41,850 nucleotides of DNA from Caloramator proteoclasticus DSM 10124 (GTDB lineage: Bacteria; Bacillota; Clostridia; Clostridiales; Caloramatoraceae). Shown here one piece after another: positions 7,496-15,993 of the stretch (position 1 is the stretch's first letter; every line of letters begins with the position of its first letter). Position numbers and translations under genes: made by a program. The notes beneath the pieces were generated by a model that ran no database searches, had not been told where the DNA came from, and saw only the letters and a program-made list of their open reading frames with translations. Location: assembly GCF_900129265.1 (NCBI RefSeq), contig NZ_FQVG01000017.1:1-41850 (forward strand), read 5' to 3'.

Positions 7496-9622
7496 ATGTT
7501 ATTTTCATACCTAAAGAGCTTTAGCCAAATAGTAGTACACGGAATCAAAGAAAATAAAATAAGAATAAACAAGAATACCAGAATAAAAATATTTCAAAAG
7601 GACATAAACCACGAAATACAAAGAATTAACCTTTGTGGAGACGACATATGTATAAACATAAAAGGTCATATTGATATTAAAAAGCAATGCCATATTTTAA
7701 TAGAAGGATATTTGCTTAACGTAAATTACTCTCCTCTATTTAAAACAGATGAATTTAATCTTATTTATGCCTATGATGGTCCGCTGGGATATATTTATAA
7801 TAAAGAATTTACAGAGTTTTATGTTTGGTCACCTGTGGCAGAAAAAATAAACCTTCTACTTTATAAAAATTTTGACCCAACTATAGATGAAGAACCCGAA
7901 GTATATGAAATGAAAAAATTAGATAAGGGGGTTTATTACACAAAAGTCAACGGTGATTTGGATGGAATTTTTTATAATTATGAAGCCTTTGTATTTGGGA
8001 AAAGAAACGTTGTAGTTGACCCATATGCCTATGCAGTTGGAGTAAATGGACTAAGAGGTGCAGTAGTTGATTTAAAATCAACAAATCCTGAAGGGTTTGA
8101 GGAAGATAGGTATATTAAATTAAATGGAAACGTTGACGCAATAGTTTATGAGCTCAGTATAAGGGATTTTACAATTGATTCTACAAGTAGTATAAATCTT
8201 AAAGGAAAGTTTTTAGGCCTAACAGAAGAAAATACAGCCTTTGAGGGAGTACAAACAGCCCTTTCCCATATAAAGGATTTTGGTATAACCCACGTACAAA
8301 TAATGCCTATGTATGATTTTAGCTATAAAAGTGTTGATGAAAAATACCCTCTTGATAAATATAATTGGGGGTATGATCCTCAAAACTACAACTGTCCAGA
8401 AGGTTCCTATTCAATAAACCCATTTTCACCAAAGAGTAGGATAATAGAACTAAAAAAATTAATTCAAAAACTACATAGCATTGGAATTGGAATTAATATG
8501 GACGTTGTATATAACCATATGTATGAAGCACAGCAGACACATTTTGAAGGATTAGTACCAGGTTATTATTTCAGAAAAAATCTTGATGGAAGCTTTATAA
8601 ATGGAAGCGGTTGTGGAAATGACACAGCATCTGAAAATTATATGATGCGAAGATTTATAGTAGACTCTGTAAAATATTGGACTAAAGAATATCATATAGA
8701 TGGATATAGATTTGACTTAATGGGGCTTCACGATGTAGAAACGATGAACCGTGTAAGAGATGAAGTATTAAAAATAAATCCATATGCAATGATATATGGA
8801 GAGGGCTGGAATATACCAACAGGAATAGAAGAAGAAAAAAGAGCTATACAGAAAAACTCAAGTAAACTTTTAGGAATAGGATTCTTCAATGATACAATAA
8901 GAAATTCCGTTCGTGGTAGTGTATTTGAATATAAGGAAAAGGGGTTTGTAAGCGGAGCCTCAGATCTTGAAGATACAATAAAGGAATGTGTAAAGGGACT
9001 TCCTAATCTTTATGTAACACCTTGCCAAAACATAAACTACATATCCTGCCACGACAACCATACTTTATGGGATAAACTTAATATATCTAATGCAAAGGAT
9101 AGTTTTGAAGATTTAAAAAGTATGCATAAATTGGCCTACTCCATTGTTTTAACATCACAGGGTGTACCCTTTATTCATTCTGGAGATGAATTTTTAAGAA
9201 CCAAAAAAGGTGTTGAAAATAGCTACAACGCAAAGGATGAAATAAATAAGGTGGATTGGAGTCTTAAGGTTAAAAACATTGATGTTTACAATTATCTAAA
9301 GGGACTTGTTAATTTTAGAAAAAAACACCCTGCCATAAGAATGAAGGATAGAGAACTTATAGAAAAACACATTGAATTTTTTGAAACACCTAAAAATACT
9401 GTTATGTTTATGCTAAAGGACTATGCTAATTATGATAGTTTTAAGGATATAATTATAATTTACAATGCAAACAATAATACAGTAAAGCTTAATCTTCCTG
9501 AAGGCAATTGGTACTTATATGTAGATAAAAACAATATATACGATACTCCACAGAAAAGCTTCCAATCATCAATAGAAGTTCAGCCAATTTCATTAATAAT
9601 ACTTTCAAACACAATTTTATAA
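7496..9622 (+). CDS. pulA: type I pullulanase (GH13 debranching enzyme), intracellular
   Basis: Hydrolyses alpha-1,6 branches of pullulan, glycogen and limit dextrins. The N-terminal approximately 90 residues are of unclear origin. A CBM48-like region (about 95-180, FTEFYVWSPVAEKINLLLY) and the GH13_14 catalytic domain follow. Signatures: YNWGYDP (289-295), DVVYNH (336-341), GYRFDLMG with the nucleophile Asp (about 407), GEGWN with the acid Glu (about 436) and SCHDNH. There is no signal peptide, so it acts in the cytoplasm, like B. subtilis AmyX. ATG 7496 is chosen over an upstream TTG (7478) because AAGGGAG lies between them at the proper distance. It probably works with GlgP. Confidence 0.94.
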   Translation: MLFSYLKSFSQIVVHGIKENKIRINKNTRIKIFQKDINHEIQRINLCGDDICINIKGHIDIKKQCHILIEGYLLNVNYSPLFKTDEFNLIYAYDGPLGYIYNKEFTEFYVWSPVAEKINLLLYKNFDPTIDEEPEVYEMKKLDKGVYYTKVNGDLDGIFYNYEAFVFGKRNVVVDPYAYAVGVNGLRGAVVDLKSTNPEGFEEDRYIKLNGNVDAIVYELSIRDFTIDSTSSINLKGKFLGLTEENTAFEGVQTALSHIKDFGITHVQIMPMYDFSYKSVDEKYPLDKYNWGYDPQNYNCPEGSYSINPFSPKSRIIELKKLIQKLHSIGIGINMDVVYNHMYEAQQTHFEGLVPGYYFRKNLDGSFINGSGCGNDTASENYMMRRFIVDSVKYWTKEYHIDGYRFDLMGLHDVETMNRVRDEVLKINPYAMIYGEGWNIPTGIEEEKRAIQKNSSKLLGIGFFNDTIRNSVRGSVFEYKEKGFVSGASDLEDTIKECVKGLPNLYVTPCQNINYISCHDNHTLWDKLNISNAKDSFEDLKSMHKLAYSIVLTSQGVPFIHSGDEFLRTKKGVENSYNAKDEINKVDWSLKVKNIDVYNYLKGLVNFRKKHPAIRMKDRELIEKHIEFFETPKNTVMFMLKDYANYDSFKDIIIIYNANNNTVKLNLPEGNWYLYVDKNNIYDTPQKSFQSSIEVQPISLIILSNTIL

Positions 9623-9773
9623 TTAAACTAAAACCTCTACCCTCTGTGCTTACAATAATATGTAATATTAGTCTAATCTTTAATTTTATTAACTAATCAA
9701 CTGTACTTTTTAGAAAATTAATGTTATTATATAATTATTATCCATAAATTATTTTTACAAAGGAGGTACTATT

Positions 9774-10283
9774 ATGGTATCACAAAGATTATTCGAAAAA
9801 CTAAACGACCAAATGAACTTTGAATTCTATTCATCACATATTTATCTTGCTATGTCAGCATATTTTGAATCAATTGATTTACCTGGATTTGCAAACTTCT
9901 TTAGAGTTCAAGCAGAAGAAGAAAAGTTCCACGCAATGAAGTTCTATTCTTACATAAACGAAATGGAGGGAAGAATTTTCTTCAAAGGAATACCAGATGT
10001 AGAAAATGAATATAGTTCTGCCCTTGATGCTCTAAAGGCAGCCCTTGAACACGAAAAGAAGGTAACTAAGAGAATATATGAACTAATGGATATTGCACTT
10101 GAAGAGAGAGAACACGCAACAATGAGCCTCTTAAAGTGGTTTATTGACGAACAGGTTGAGGAAGAAGCTACCGTTAATTCACTAATTAAAAAGCTTGAAA
10201 GAATAGGAAATGATGTAAGTGCTCTTTATTCTGTCGACGAGCAACTTTCCACAAGAGTATTTACTCCTCCAACTAACGCATAA
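9774..10283 (+). CDS. ftnA: ferritin (non-haem, FtnA type)
   Basis: A 169-residue four-helix ferritin that oxidises and stores iron in a 24-mer shell. All E. coli FtnA-type ferroxidase ligands are visible: E17, E50, H53, E94, Q127 and E130. Start ATG 9774 follows AAAGGAGG. A possible -10 TATAAT lies at 9730-9735, in an AT-rich upstream region where a PerR or Fur site could hide; none is clear. PerR is encoded at 23684. Single gene, ended by hairpins that flank repeat copy C. Confidence 0.95.
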   Translation: MVSQRLFEKLNDQMNFEFYSSHIYLAMSAYFESIDLPGFANFFRVQAEEEKFHAMKFYSYINEMEGRIFFKGIPDVENEYSSALDALKAALEHEKKVTKRIYELMDIALEEREHATMSLLKWFIDEQVEEEATVNSLIKKLERIGNDVSALYSVDEQLSTRVFTPPTNA

Positions 10284-10284
10284 T

Positions 10285-10301
10285 AAGGTGCCCATCACCT
10301 T
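10285..10301 (+). terminator. short hairpin after ferritin
   Basis: AAGGTG-CCCAT-CACCTT follows the ftnA stop immediately but has no T run. Repeat copy C begins 3 nt later. A similar hairpin with a good T run lies beyond the repeat at 10586. Confidence 0.45.
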
Positions 10302-10304
10302 GTG

Positions 10305-10580
10305 AGATTGTTGACAAACCCACTTGTTAGCTAAAGTATGAAGAAGCCCCATGAAAGGATTTTATTGGGCTCTTTCATGAGCTTTAGCAATTCTTAGCTT
10401 TTCGACTTTAAAAAAGTCCTAAATTCGGCACAGGACGTGCCGAGCCGAGCGGCCATCAGGACGATGGCATCGCGAAGGTAGGACTTTTTTAAACAAAGAA
10501 AAGTTTAGAATTGCTTAAGCTGTAGAACGAATGCCTTAAAATCCTTCATGGGGCTAATCAATAAATAACTTTTTCAACAG
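10305..10580 (+). repeat. nested-palindrome element, copy C (full length)
   Basis: Reference copy, about 276 bp. The tips are AGATTGTTGACAAAC and (inverse of the right end) TGTTGAAAAAGTTAT, an imperfect terminal inverted repeat. Moving inward are outer arms of about 19 bp (AGCCCCATGAAAGGATTTT and its inverse near 10536-10555), then middle arms around TTTAGCAATTCTTAGCTTTT. The core at about 10425-10480 has two hairpins, CGGCAC-AGGAC-GTGCCG and GCCATC-AGGAC-GATGGC, joined by GAGCCGAGCG. It has no credible reading frame. The core is far richer in GC than the flanks. Confidence 0.88.
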
Positions 10581-10585
10581 ATTGA

Positions 10586-10617
10586 CAAGGCACGTATCGC
10601 CTTGTGTCTTCTTTTTT
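10586..10617 (+). terminator. intrinsic terminator beyond copy C
   Basis: CAAGGC-ACGTATC-GCCTTG is followed by TGTCTTCTTTTTT. It reads in the ftnA direction and also abuts the stop of the convergent gene at 10616. Confidence 0.7.
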
Positions 10618-11338
10618 ATACACACTGCTTTACAAAATACTCAAATAACCTTGTCATAACTGGATGCTTCTTTGCCATAAGCTCTGGATGCCATTGGACT
10701 GCCATAATAGGTTTACTTTCATGCTCTATAGCCTCAATTACCCCATCTGATGAATAGGCAGATACTATAAAATTCTTCGGCACTACCTTTGCAGATTGAT
10801 GGTGGAAACTATTTACTAATATCCTCTCAGTATCAAACACCTCATAAAGCTTTGTACCCTTCTTTATATCAACATAATGGCCTATATCGTGTATCCCTGC
10901 CCTTTGAAAGTGATTAATATATGTTCCCTCAACATCACTTATATCTTGATATAGCTTTCCTCCAAAGGCAACAGTTATTATCTGTTGACCTCTGCTAATT
11001 CCAAGTATAGGCATATCCTTCTCTATTGCCGCCTTTACTATAAAAAGTTCACACAAATCCCTTGGAGTATATGTAAAACCAACATGAAGGGATGGCTCTT
11101 CTCCATAGTATATTGGATTTACATCTGAACCACCAGATAATATAATTCCATCTAATGTATCCATTATCTTTAATAAATCCTCTTCACTGTTTATAATAGG
11201 AATTAAAACTGGTACTCCTCCAGCCTCCATAACTACATCAATAAAGTCCTTTGCAACATAATTTCTCTCCTGCCCTAAAGATAAATCCTTATCTGAAATC
11301 ATATAGTCACAAGTTATCCCTATTAGCGGCTTGCTCAT
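10616..11338 (-). CDS. class I glutamine amidotransferase-like protein (peptidase C26 / PuuD type) with Ser at the nucleophile
   Basis: Has the fold signature of gamma-glutamyl-GABA hydrolases: IILSGGSDVNPIYYGEE (about 65-81), the nucleophile elbow, and the His-Glu motif QWHPELM (H217, E219). In this family the elbow reads GICRG; here it is GISRGQQ, with an AGC serine codon at residue 115. The catalytic Cys of the triad is therefore absent. The protein could be inactive, a binder, or active with serine. 240 residues is normal for the family. ATG 11338 is preceded by AAAGGGGTTGAT. A single gene, convergent with ftnA. Fold is firm; activity is open. Confidence 0.85.
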   Translation of the reverse strand: MSKPLIGITCDYMISDKDLSLGQERNYVAKDFIDVVMEAGGVPVLIPIINSEEDLLKIMDTLDGIILSGGSDVNPIYYGEEPSLHVGFTYTPRDLCELFIVKAAIEKDMPILGISRGQQIITVAFGGKLYQDISDVEGTYINHFQRAGIHDIGHYVDIKKGTKLYEVFDTERILVNSFHHQSAKVVPKNFIVSAYSSDGVIEAIEHESKPIMAVQWHPELMAKKHPVMTRLFEYFVKQCV

Positions 11339-11414
11339 CTTATCAACCCCTTTTTATTTTTATTTTATAACATTATATAAAAAATTACAAATTAATATTA
11401 ATAATATGTTAAAA

Positions 11415-11420
11415 TATAAT
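11415..11420 (+). promoter_or_regulatory. -10 box of the desulfurase-like gene
   Basis: TATAAT, with only a weak -35 (TTAATA, 17 bp upstream), about 29 bp before the GTG start at 11449. Confidence 0.4.
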
Positions 11421-11448
11421 TGACACATTTACCTAAAGGAGTGATACA

Positions 11449-12600
11449 GTGAAAAGAGTATACTTAGATAATGCTGCTACCACATACCCAAAACCAGAAT
11501 GTGTTTCAAAAGCTGTATGTTATTTTATAGAAAATATAGGAAGTAACGTTGGACGTGGAAGCTATCAAAATTCCTACTCTGCGGCACAGATAGTATATGA
11601 AACAAGGGAACTTCTATGCAACCTATTTAAATTTAACAATCCTCTATCCACAGTCTTTACTATGAACATAACCCAAAGTTTAAATATGCTTTTAAAGGGA
11701 TTTTTAAAACCTGGTGACCATATTCTGGTATCTTCTATGGAACACAACGCAGTAATGAGGCCACTTAATAGCCTTAAAAAATTAGGAATTGAATTCACGA
11801 AAATACCCTGTGATGTATTTGGTCAAATAGACTATGATGTGGTTGAAGGCTTAATCAAGCCAAATACAAAGATGGCAGTAATATCCCACGCCTCAAATGT
11901 TTGTGGTACAATGCAGGATATAGAAAAACTTGGCTCTATTTTTAAAAAATATAATATTCATTTTGTTTTAGATAGTGCTCAAACTGCAGGAGTATTTGAC
12001 ATAGACTTTAAAAAAGCAAATCTAAGTGCATTATGTTTTACAGGTCACAAGGGACTTCTTGGACCTCAAGGAATAGGAGGTTTTATTATAACAAACGAAT
12101 TTGCATCAAAAATAACCCCATTAATTGAAGGTGGAACAGGAAGCCTCTCTGAATCCGAAGAGCAACCTGAATATCTTCCCGATAAATTTGAGGCAGGAAC
12201 CCTTTGCCTTCCTGCAATATATGGACTTAATGCATCATTAAAATACATACAGAAGGAAACAACAAAGGCAATTAGAGAAAAGGAACTTTATTTAACTAAA
12301 TTATTTATAGATGGGGTAAAGAACATAGATGGAATAAAGCTAATTGGATACGAAGATATTAAAAATAGGGCTCCTGTTGTCTCACTCTGCTTTGAAGATA
12401 TAGACAATTCAGAGGTTGCCTTTTTATTAGATAGAGATTATGGAATTATGACAAGGGTTGGGCTACACTGTGCACCATCTGCCCATAAGACACTAAACAC
12501 ATTCCCAAAGGGAACAGTAAGGTTTAGCTTTGGCCATATGAATACAGAAGAAGAGGTAAAATATACCCTTGATGCAATATATAAAATTATGGGTAAATAG
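11449..12600 (+). CDS. cysteine desulfurase-family PLP enzyme (aminotransferase class V)
   Basis: A 383-residue class V aminotransferase. The N-terminal YLDNAATTYPKP motif is diagnostic. H99 would stack on PLP, D175 lies in VLDSAQT, and the PLP lysine is K201 in FTGHKGLLGP. The catalytic loop cysteine C341 sits in VGLHCAPSAHKTL. This looks like the stand-alone desulfurase subfamily often found in Clostridia, not IscS or SufS, and there is no iscU or sufU next to it. It could supply sulfur to FdhD or to Fe-S proteins; that is inference. GTG start preceded by AAAGGAGTG. Confidence 0.87.
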   Translation: MKRVYLDNAATTYPKPECVSKAVCYFIENIGSNVGRGSYQNSYSAAQIVYETRELLCNLFKFNNPLSTVFTMNITQSLNMLLKGFLKPGDHILVSSMEHNAVMRPLNSLKKLGIEFTKIPCDVFGQIDYDVVEGLIKPNTKMAVISHASNVCGTMQDIEKLGSIFKKYNIHFVLDSAQTAGVFDIDFKKANLSALCFTGHKGLLGPQGIGGFIITNEFASKITPLIEGGTGSLSESEEQPEYLPDKFEAGTLCLPAIYGLNASLKYIQKETTKAIREKELYLTKLFIDGVKNIDGIKLIGYEDIKNRAPVVSLCFEDIDNSEVAFLLDRDYGIMTRVGLHCAPSAHKTLNTFPKGTVRFSFGHMNTEEEVKYTLDAIYKIMGK

Positions 12601-12605
12601 ATATG

Positions 12606-12629
12606 CTATAATTTATATATAAATTATAG
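12606..12629. terminator. 24-bp perfect palindrome after the desulfurase-like gene
   Basis: An AT-only palindrome apart from its end bases, 5 bp after the stop. It could be a weak terminator. Repeat copy D starts at the next base. Confidence 0.4.
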
Positions 12630-12870
12630 ATTGTTGAAAAAGTTATATATTGATTAGCCCCATGAAGGATTTTAAGGCATTCATTCATTTCGCTAAGCAA
12701 TTCTAAGCTTTTCTTTGTTTGAAAAAGTCCTACCCTCGCGATGCCATCGTCCTGATGGCCGCTCGGCTCGGCACGTCCTGTGCCGAATTACGGACTTTTC
12801 AAAGCCGAAAAGCTAAGAATTGCTAAAGCTCATGAAAAAGCCTATTGAAATCCTTTCATGGGGCTTTTTT
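12630..12870 (-). repeat. nested-palindrome element, copy D
   Basis: Inverse orientation to copy C. The TGTTGAAAAAGTTATATATT tip, all arms and both AGGAC-loop hairpins are present. The opposite tip (about 37 bp beyond CATGGGGCTTTTTT) is missing. The remaining 12871-13001 is AT-rich with nothing recognised. Confidence 0.85.
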
Positions 12871-13001
12871 AAAATCAAACCACCTATATATTTAATAATA
12901 GACTAAATAAATTTTATGTTACTTACTAATTATAGTTTAACAATCACTTACTAAAGTTAAGAAACATCTATCACTAATTATTTTAAAATTTCAATTTATT
13001 C

Positions 13002-13553
13002 TTATATCGCATCTCCAATCTTTTTAAAAAGATACCCTAAATACAGCCCTATAATACAACATACAATTGCAGAAATAATGGCAATATACCCAAATTCCAA
13101 AGGAAGATTTAAGGAAAATGGATCAAAAAATATAACTAAAACTGAAAATATAAAAAATGTTCTAAATGCATTATTTATGGATTTTTCTATTTTTAAAAGT
13201 CCTCTATCCCTTAAAACAGAAGAAATTCCTTGACATAAAATATAAAGAACATATAAAAATAAGACCACTTCTAAAGAATTTAAGAACTTCAAAATAATTA
13301 TACTATACTGCGTTTCAAGTAATTTGTATAAATAATTCTGCTCAAGAATGTCCTTTATTCCTATTGGAATTAACACTATTGTTGGTAATTTTGCCTTGTT
13401 TAAAATTTCTATTTCACCAGATAACAAGTTTAGTGAATAAAGAATAAATATATATCCAACAAAATTAGGAAGTATATTTAAATATCCTATATGAATATTC
13501 AAAAATATATACATCATACCCCAAAAAAGATATTTATATGCTCCTTTATTCAT
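13002..13553 (-). CDS. hypothetical integral membrane protein
   Basis: 183 residues with about five hydrophobic segments (about 8-25, 28-43, 88-108, 130-145, 153-176) and short loops. No family is recognised. Its ATG follows the upstream gene's TAG with no gap, so the two are almost certainly translated together. The upstream partner is a membrane-anchored protein, which suggests a two-component envelope complex. No promoter of its own is visible. Confidence 0.75.
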   Translation of the reverse strand: MNKGAYKYLFWGMMYIFLNIHIGYLNILPNFVGYIFILYSLNLLSGEIEILNKAKLPTIVLIPIGIKDILEQNYLYKLLETQYSIIILKFLNSLEVVLFLYVLYILCQGISSVLRDRGLLKIEKSINNAFRTFFIFSVLVIFFDPFSLNLPLEFGYIAIISAIVCCIIGLYLGYLFKKIGDAI

Positions 13554-14375
13554 CTATTTATTCACCCCACTTTTTGAATATTTAAGTGCATTAAAGATAT
13601 CCTTGCCTATAAACTGATTATTTACTGCAAAGGAGTTAACACCCATTTTACCATCTAAAGTTTCAAATTCTACATTCACAAAAAAGTTATATACATTGTA
13701 TTTCATACTACTTTCTTTATTAAATTCAAAGTTTGCTTCTACCGTTAACTCTTCATCCTTTGCTATTATTGTTGAAGGCTCATCACCATTAACCACTTTA
13801 CCATTAACCTTTAGTCCTAATAGACCATCCATATCCATAAACTCATAGTTCAATTTTTTTATCTTTAAGTTATCATTGGCTCTAAATGTAGCTATCGTTC
13901 TACCACCTGAAATACTACTTATTGATCTAAAGCTTAAAATATCGCTGTTTATTTTATTTTCTGTATATATATAAATTCTTCCTATGTCAATAACTCTTTT
14001 TTCTCCATTTTTATATTCAACTTCAATCTTAGTAACGAGAGTATTTTTAATTTTATCTAAAATTTCCTTGTCATCTCCCTGCAATAGATTTAATTCTATA
14101 CTCTTTAAATCATAATTTCCTGAATGTATACTAATTGTTTTATTTAATATAACTGGTTTATAATCAATTTCAGGGAAATATATAGAAGTTATCTTATCCT
14201 CCCTATTAGCCATATCTATATAATAAAGACTAATAGTTTGCATTCCCTCTCTTACCTCATAATAATGTTTTAAAAAGAAAGGTTCCTTTAAAACTTTAAA
14301 ATAATATACGTTACCAATCCACGCTGCAATCCATAGAAAAAGTCCAAATATCATATAATTTCTTTTTATTCTCAT
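13554..14375 (-). CDS. hypothetical membrane-anchored protein
   Basis: 273 residues with one N-terminal hydrophobic segment (about 8-24, FGLFLWIAAWIGNVYYF), then a soluble part rich in beta strand patterns. No family is recognised. ATG 14375 is chosen because GGGGGGGG lies just upstream; the frame continues 12 codons further to 14411 without a ribosome site. Coupled to the multi-pass protein at 13002. Confidence 0.75.
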   Translation of the reverse strand: MRIKRNYMIFGLFLWIAAWIGNVYYFKVLKEPFFLKHYYEVREGMQTISLYYIDMANREDKITSIYFPEIDYKPVILNKTISIHSGNYDLKSIELNLLQGDDKEILDKIKNTLVTKIEVEYKNGEKRVIDIGRIYIYTENKINSDILSFRSISSISGGRTIATFRANDNLKIKKLNYEFMDMDGLLGLKVNGKVVNGDEPSTIIAKDEELTVEANFEFNKESSMKYNVYNFFVNVEFETLDGKMGVNSFAVNNQFIGKDIFNALKYSKSGVNK

Positions 14376-14438
14376 AATACCCCCCCCAATAAACATACCA
14401 TAATTATACATTAATATAGATTTAATTACAATATTTAC

Positions 14439-14454
14439 ATTAACTTGTTAATCA
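14439..14454. repeat. direct repeat flanking copy E (left)
   Basis: ATTAACTTGTTAATCA, repeated exactly at 14733-14748 on the other side of the element. It may be a target-site duplication, or a pre-existing palindrome copied during insertion. Confidence 0.6.
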
Positions 14455-14732
14455 GGCTGTTGAAAAAGTTATATATTTATTTGCCCCATGAAGGATTTTA
14501 AGGCATTCATTCATTTCGCTAAGCAATTCTAAGCTTTTCTTTGTTTGAAAAAGTCCTACCCTCGCGATGCCATCGTCCTGATGGCCGCTCGGCTCGGCAC
14601 GTCCTGTGCCGAATTTAGGACTTTTTCAAAGTCGAAAAGCAATAATTGCTAGAGCTCATGAAAGAGCCAATAGAAATCCTTTCATGGGGCTTTTTCATAC
14701 TTTAGCTAACAAGTTGGTTTGTCAACAATCTG
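14453..14732 (-). repeat. nested-palindrome element, copy E (full length)
   Basis: Inverse orientation to copy C and complete at both tips: CAGGCTGTTGAAAAAG at the left and TTTGTCAACAATCTG at the right. This gives imperfect terminal inverted repeats of about 15 bp. The core with both AGGAC-loop hairpins is at about 14560-14615. It is flanked by 16-bp direct repeats. Confidence 0.88.
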
Positions 14733-14748
14733 ATTAACTTGTTAATCA
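14733..14748. repeat. direct repeat flanking copy E (right)
   Basis: Second exact copy of ATTAACTTGTTAATCA. Together with the preceding TG it forms an 18-bp near-palindrome. Confidence 0.6.
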
Positions 14749-14763
14749 ATTCTTTTCAAAAAA

Positions 14764-14805
14764 TAAAACCCCATCAATTTATAACTCTTTTTTGATGAGG
14801 TTGTC
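14764..14805 (-). terminator. intrinsic terminator of iadA
   Basis: A stem of AACCTCATCAA with TTGATGGGGTT (one mismatch) is followed on the minus strand by TTTATTTTTT. Confidence 0.75.
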
Positions 14806-14820
14806 ATTTACTCTAAAATT

Positions 14821-15993
14821 TTATTCAAATGTTCCCCTAAATAAAATATTTTTATCCTCCATTAAAATTTTTCCCATTGCAATAACTGTTTCTATTTCTA
14901 AACTATCCTTATCCACTAAAACTAAATCTGCATCCATATTAACATCTACTCTTCCCTTGTTATTTAGCTTTAATATCCTTGCTGGATTTTTTGTTATACA
15001 TTTTAAAGCCTTATCTATAGGAACCTTATCTTCAAGTACTGCATCCCTAACCTCTTTATACAGCGAAGTAACCCTTCCTATACCAAGCTTTACAAACTCA
15101 CCCTTCTCATTAAATTGAGGAAGGCTTCCCTGACCGTCCGAAGTTAATGTTATATTCTCCTCCCCTACGCCCTCTTCAAGACAAATTCTAATGGCCCTAC
15201 TTGCCTTTACTTCTCCCTCTTCCCAAAACACTGGATCTGAACTTGTTGTAAAATCAATAAATCCACCCTTCTTTGCATATTCAATCCCCTCTTTAAAGAG
15301 GCTTGGATTTCTGTTTATGTGTGTTGGCCAAAATTGTGTTATTGGTATTTCAGTTGTATCTACTATCTCCTTTAAATAACCTAACATCCTATCTCCATCA
15401 CCTAAATGAATATTTACAACTCCAGCCTTTTTAGAGAGAATTCCTCCAACCCTTGCATCTGCAGTAAGCCTTTTTATTTCATCTATGCTTGGCTGTGACG
15501 ACCTGTGGTCGGATAGTGCAACCTCTCCAACTCCAATAACCTTATCTATCATCATAATATCCTTCATAACACTTCCTGTTAAAGTAGTTGTAGGAACCCT
15601 ATAGGAACCTGTGTAGATATATGTGCTTACTCCCTCCTCCTCAAGTGCCTTTGCCTTTGCATAAAGGTTTTCCATACTTCTTGTAACACCATCAGTTCCA
15701 AGGCAACCTACTATTGTTGTAATACCTCCTTTTATAATGTCCGATAAAACTATCTCAGGAGTTCTTGTTGCAAATCCTCCCTCTCCTCCACCACCTGTTA
15801 TATGTACGTGGCCATCAATAAATCCAGGAAAGGCATAATACTTTGAGCCATCAATCACCTTTACAGGAAAAGGTAGTTTTAAATCAATATCGTCATCTCC
15901 AATATAGGCAATTTTATCATCCAATATCAATATATTTTTCTTACCTTTATATTCTGGAGAATAAACCTCTATATTTTTTATAAATATAAGCAT
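14821..15993 (-). CDS. iadA: beta-aspartyl-peptidase (isoaspartyl dipeptidase)
   Basis: A metal-dependent M38 amidohydrolase that cleaves iso-Asp dipeptides from damaged proteins. Metal and substrate motifs in order: PGFIDGHVHITGGGGEGG (about 56-73), GVGEVALSDHRSS, VVNIHLGDGDR, WPTHINRN and TSDGQGS. 390 residues matches the family. The C-terminal GRVDVNMDADLVLVD is typical of amidohydrolases. ATG 15993 is preceded by AAAAGGAGAGGTTGAG. A single gene with its own terminator. Confidence 0.92.
   Translation of the reverse strand: MLIFIKNIEVYSPEYKGKKNILILDDKIAYIGDDDIDLKLPFPVKVIDGSKYYAFPGFIDGHVHITGGGGEGGFATRTPEIVLSDIIKGGITTIVGCLGTDGVTRSMENLYAKAKALEEEGVSTYIYTGSYRVPTTTLTGSVMKDIMMIDKVIGVGEVALSDHRSSQPSIDEIKRLTADARVGGILSKKAGVVNIHLGDGDRMLGYLKEIVDTTEIPITQFWPTHINRNPSLFKEGIEYAKKGGFIDFTTSSDPVFWEEGEVKASRAIRICLEEGVGEENITLTSDGQGSLPQFNEKGEFVKLGIGRVTSLYKEVRDAVLEDKVPIDKALKCITKNPARILKLNNKGRVDVNMDADLVLVDKDSLEIETVIAMGKILMEDKNILFRGTFE

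Noticed and set aside
9700-9760. A PerR/Fur box before ferritin
   Set aside because: The region is so AT-rich that partial matches arise by chance; none was convincing.
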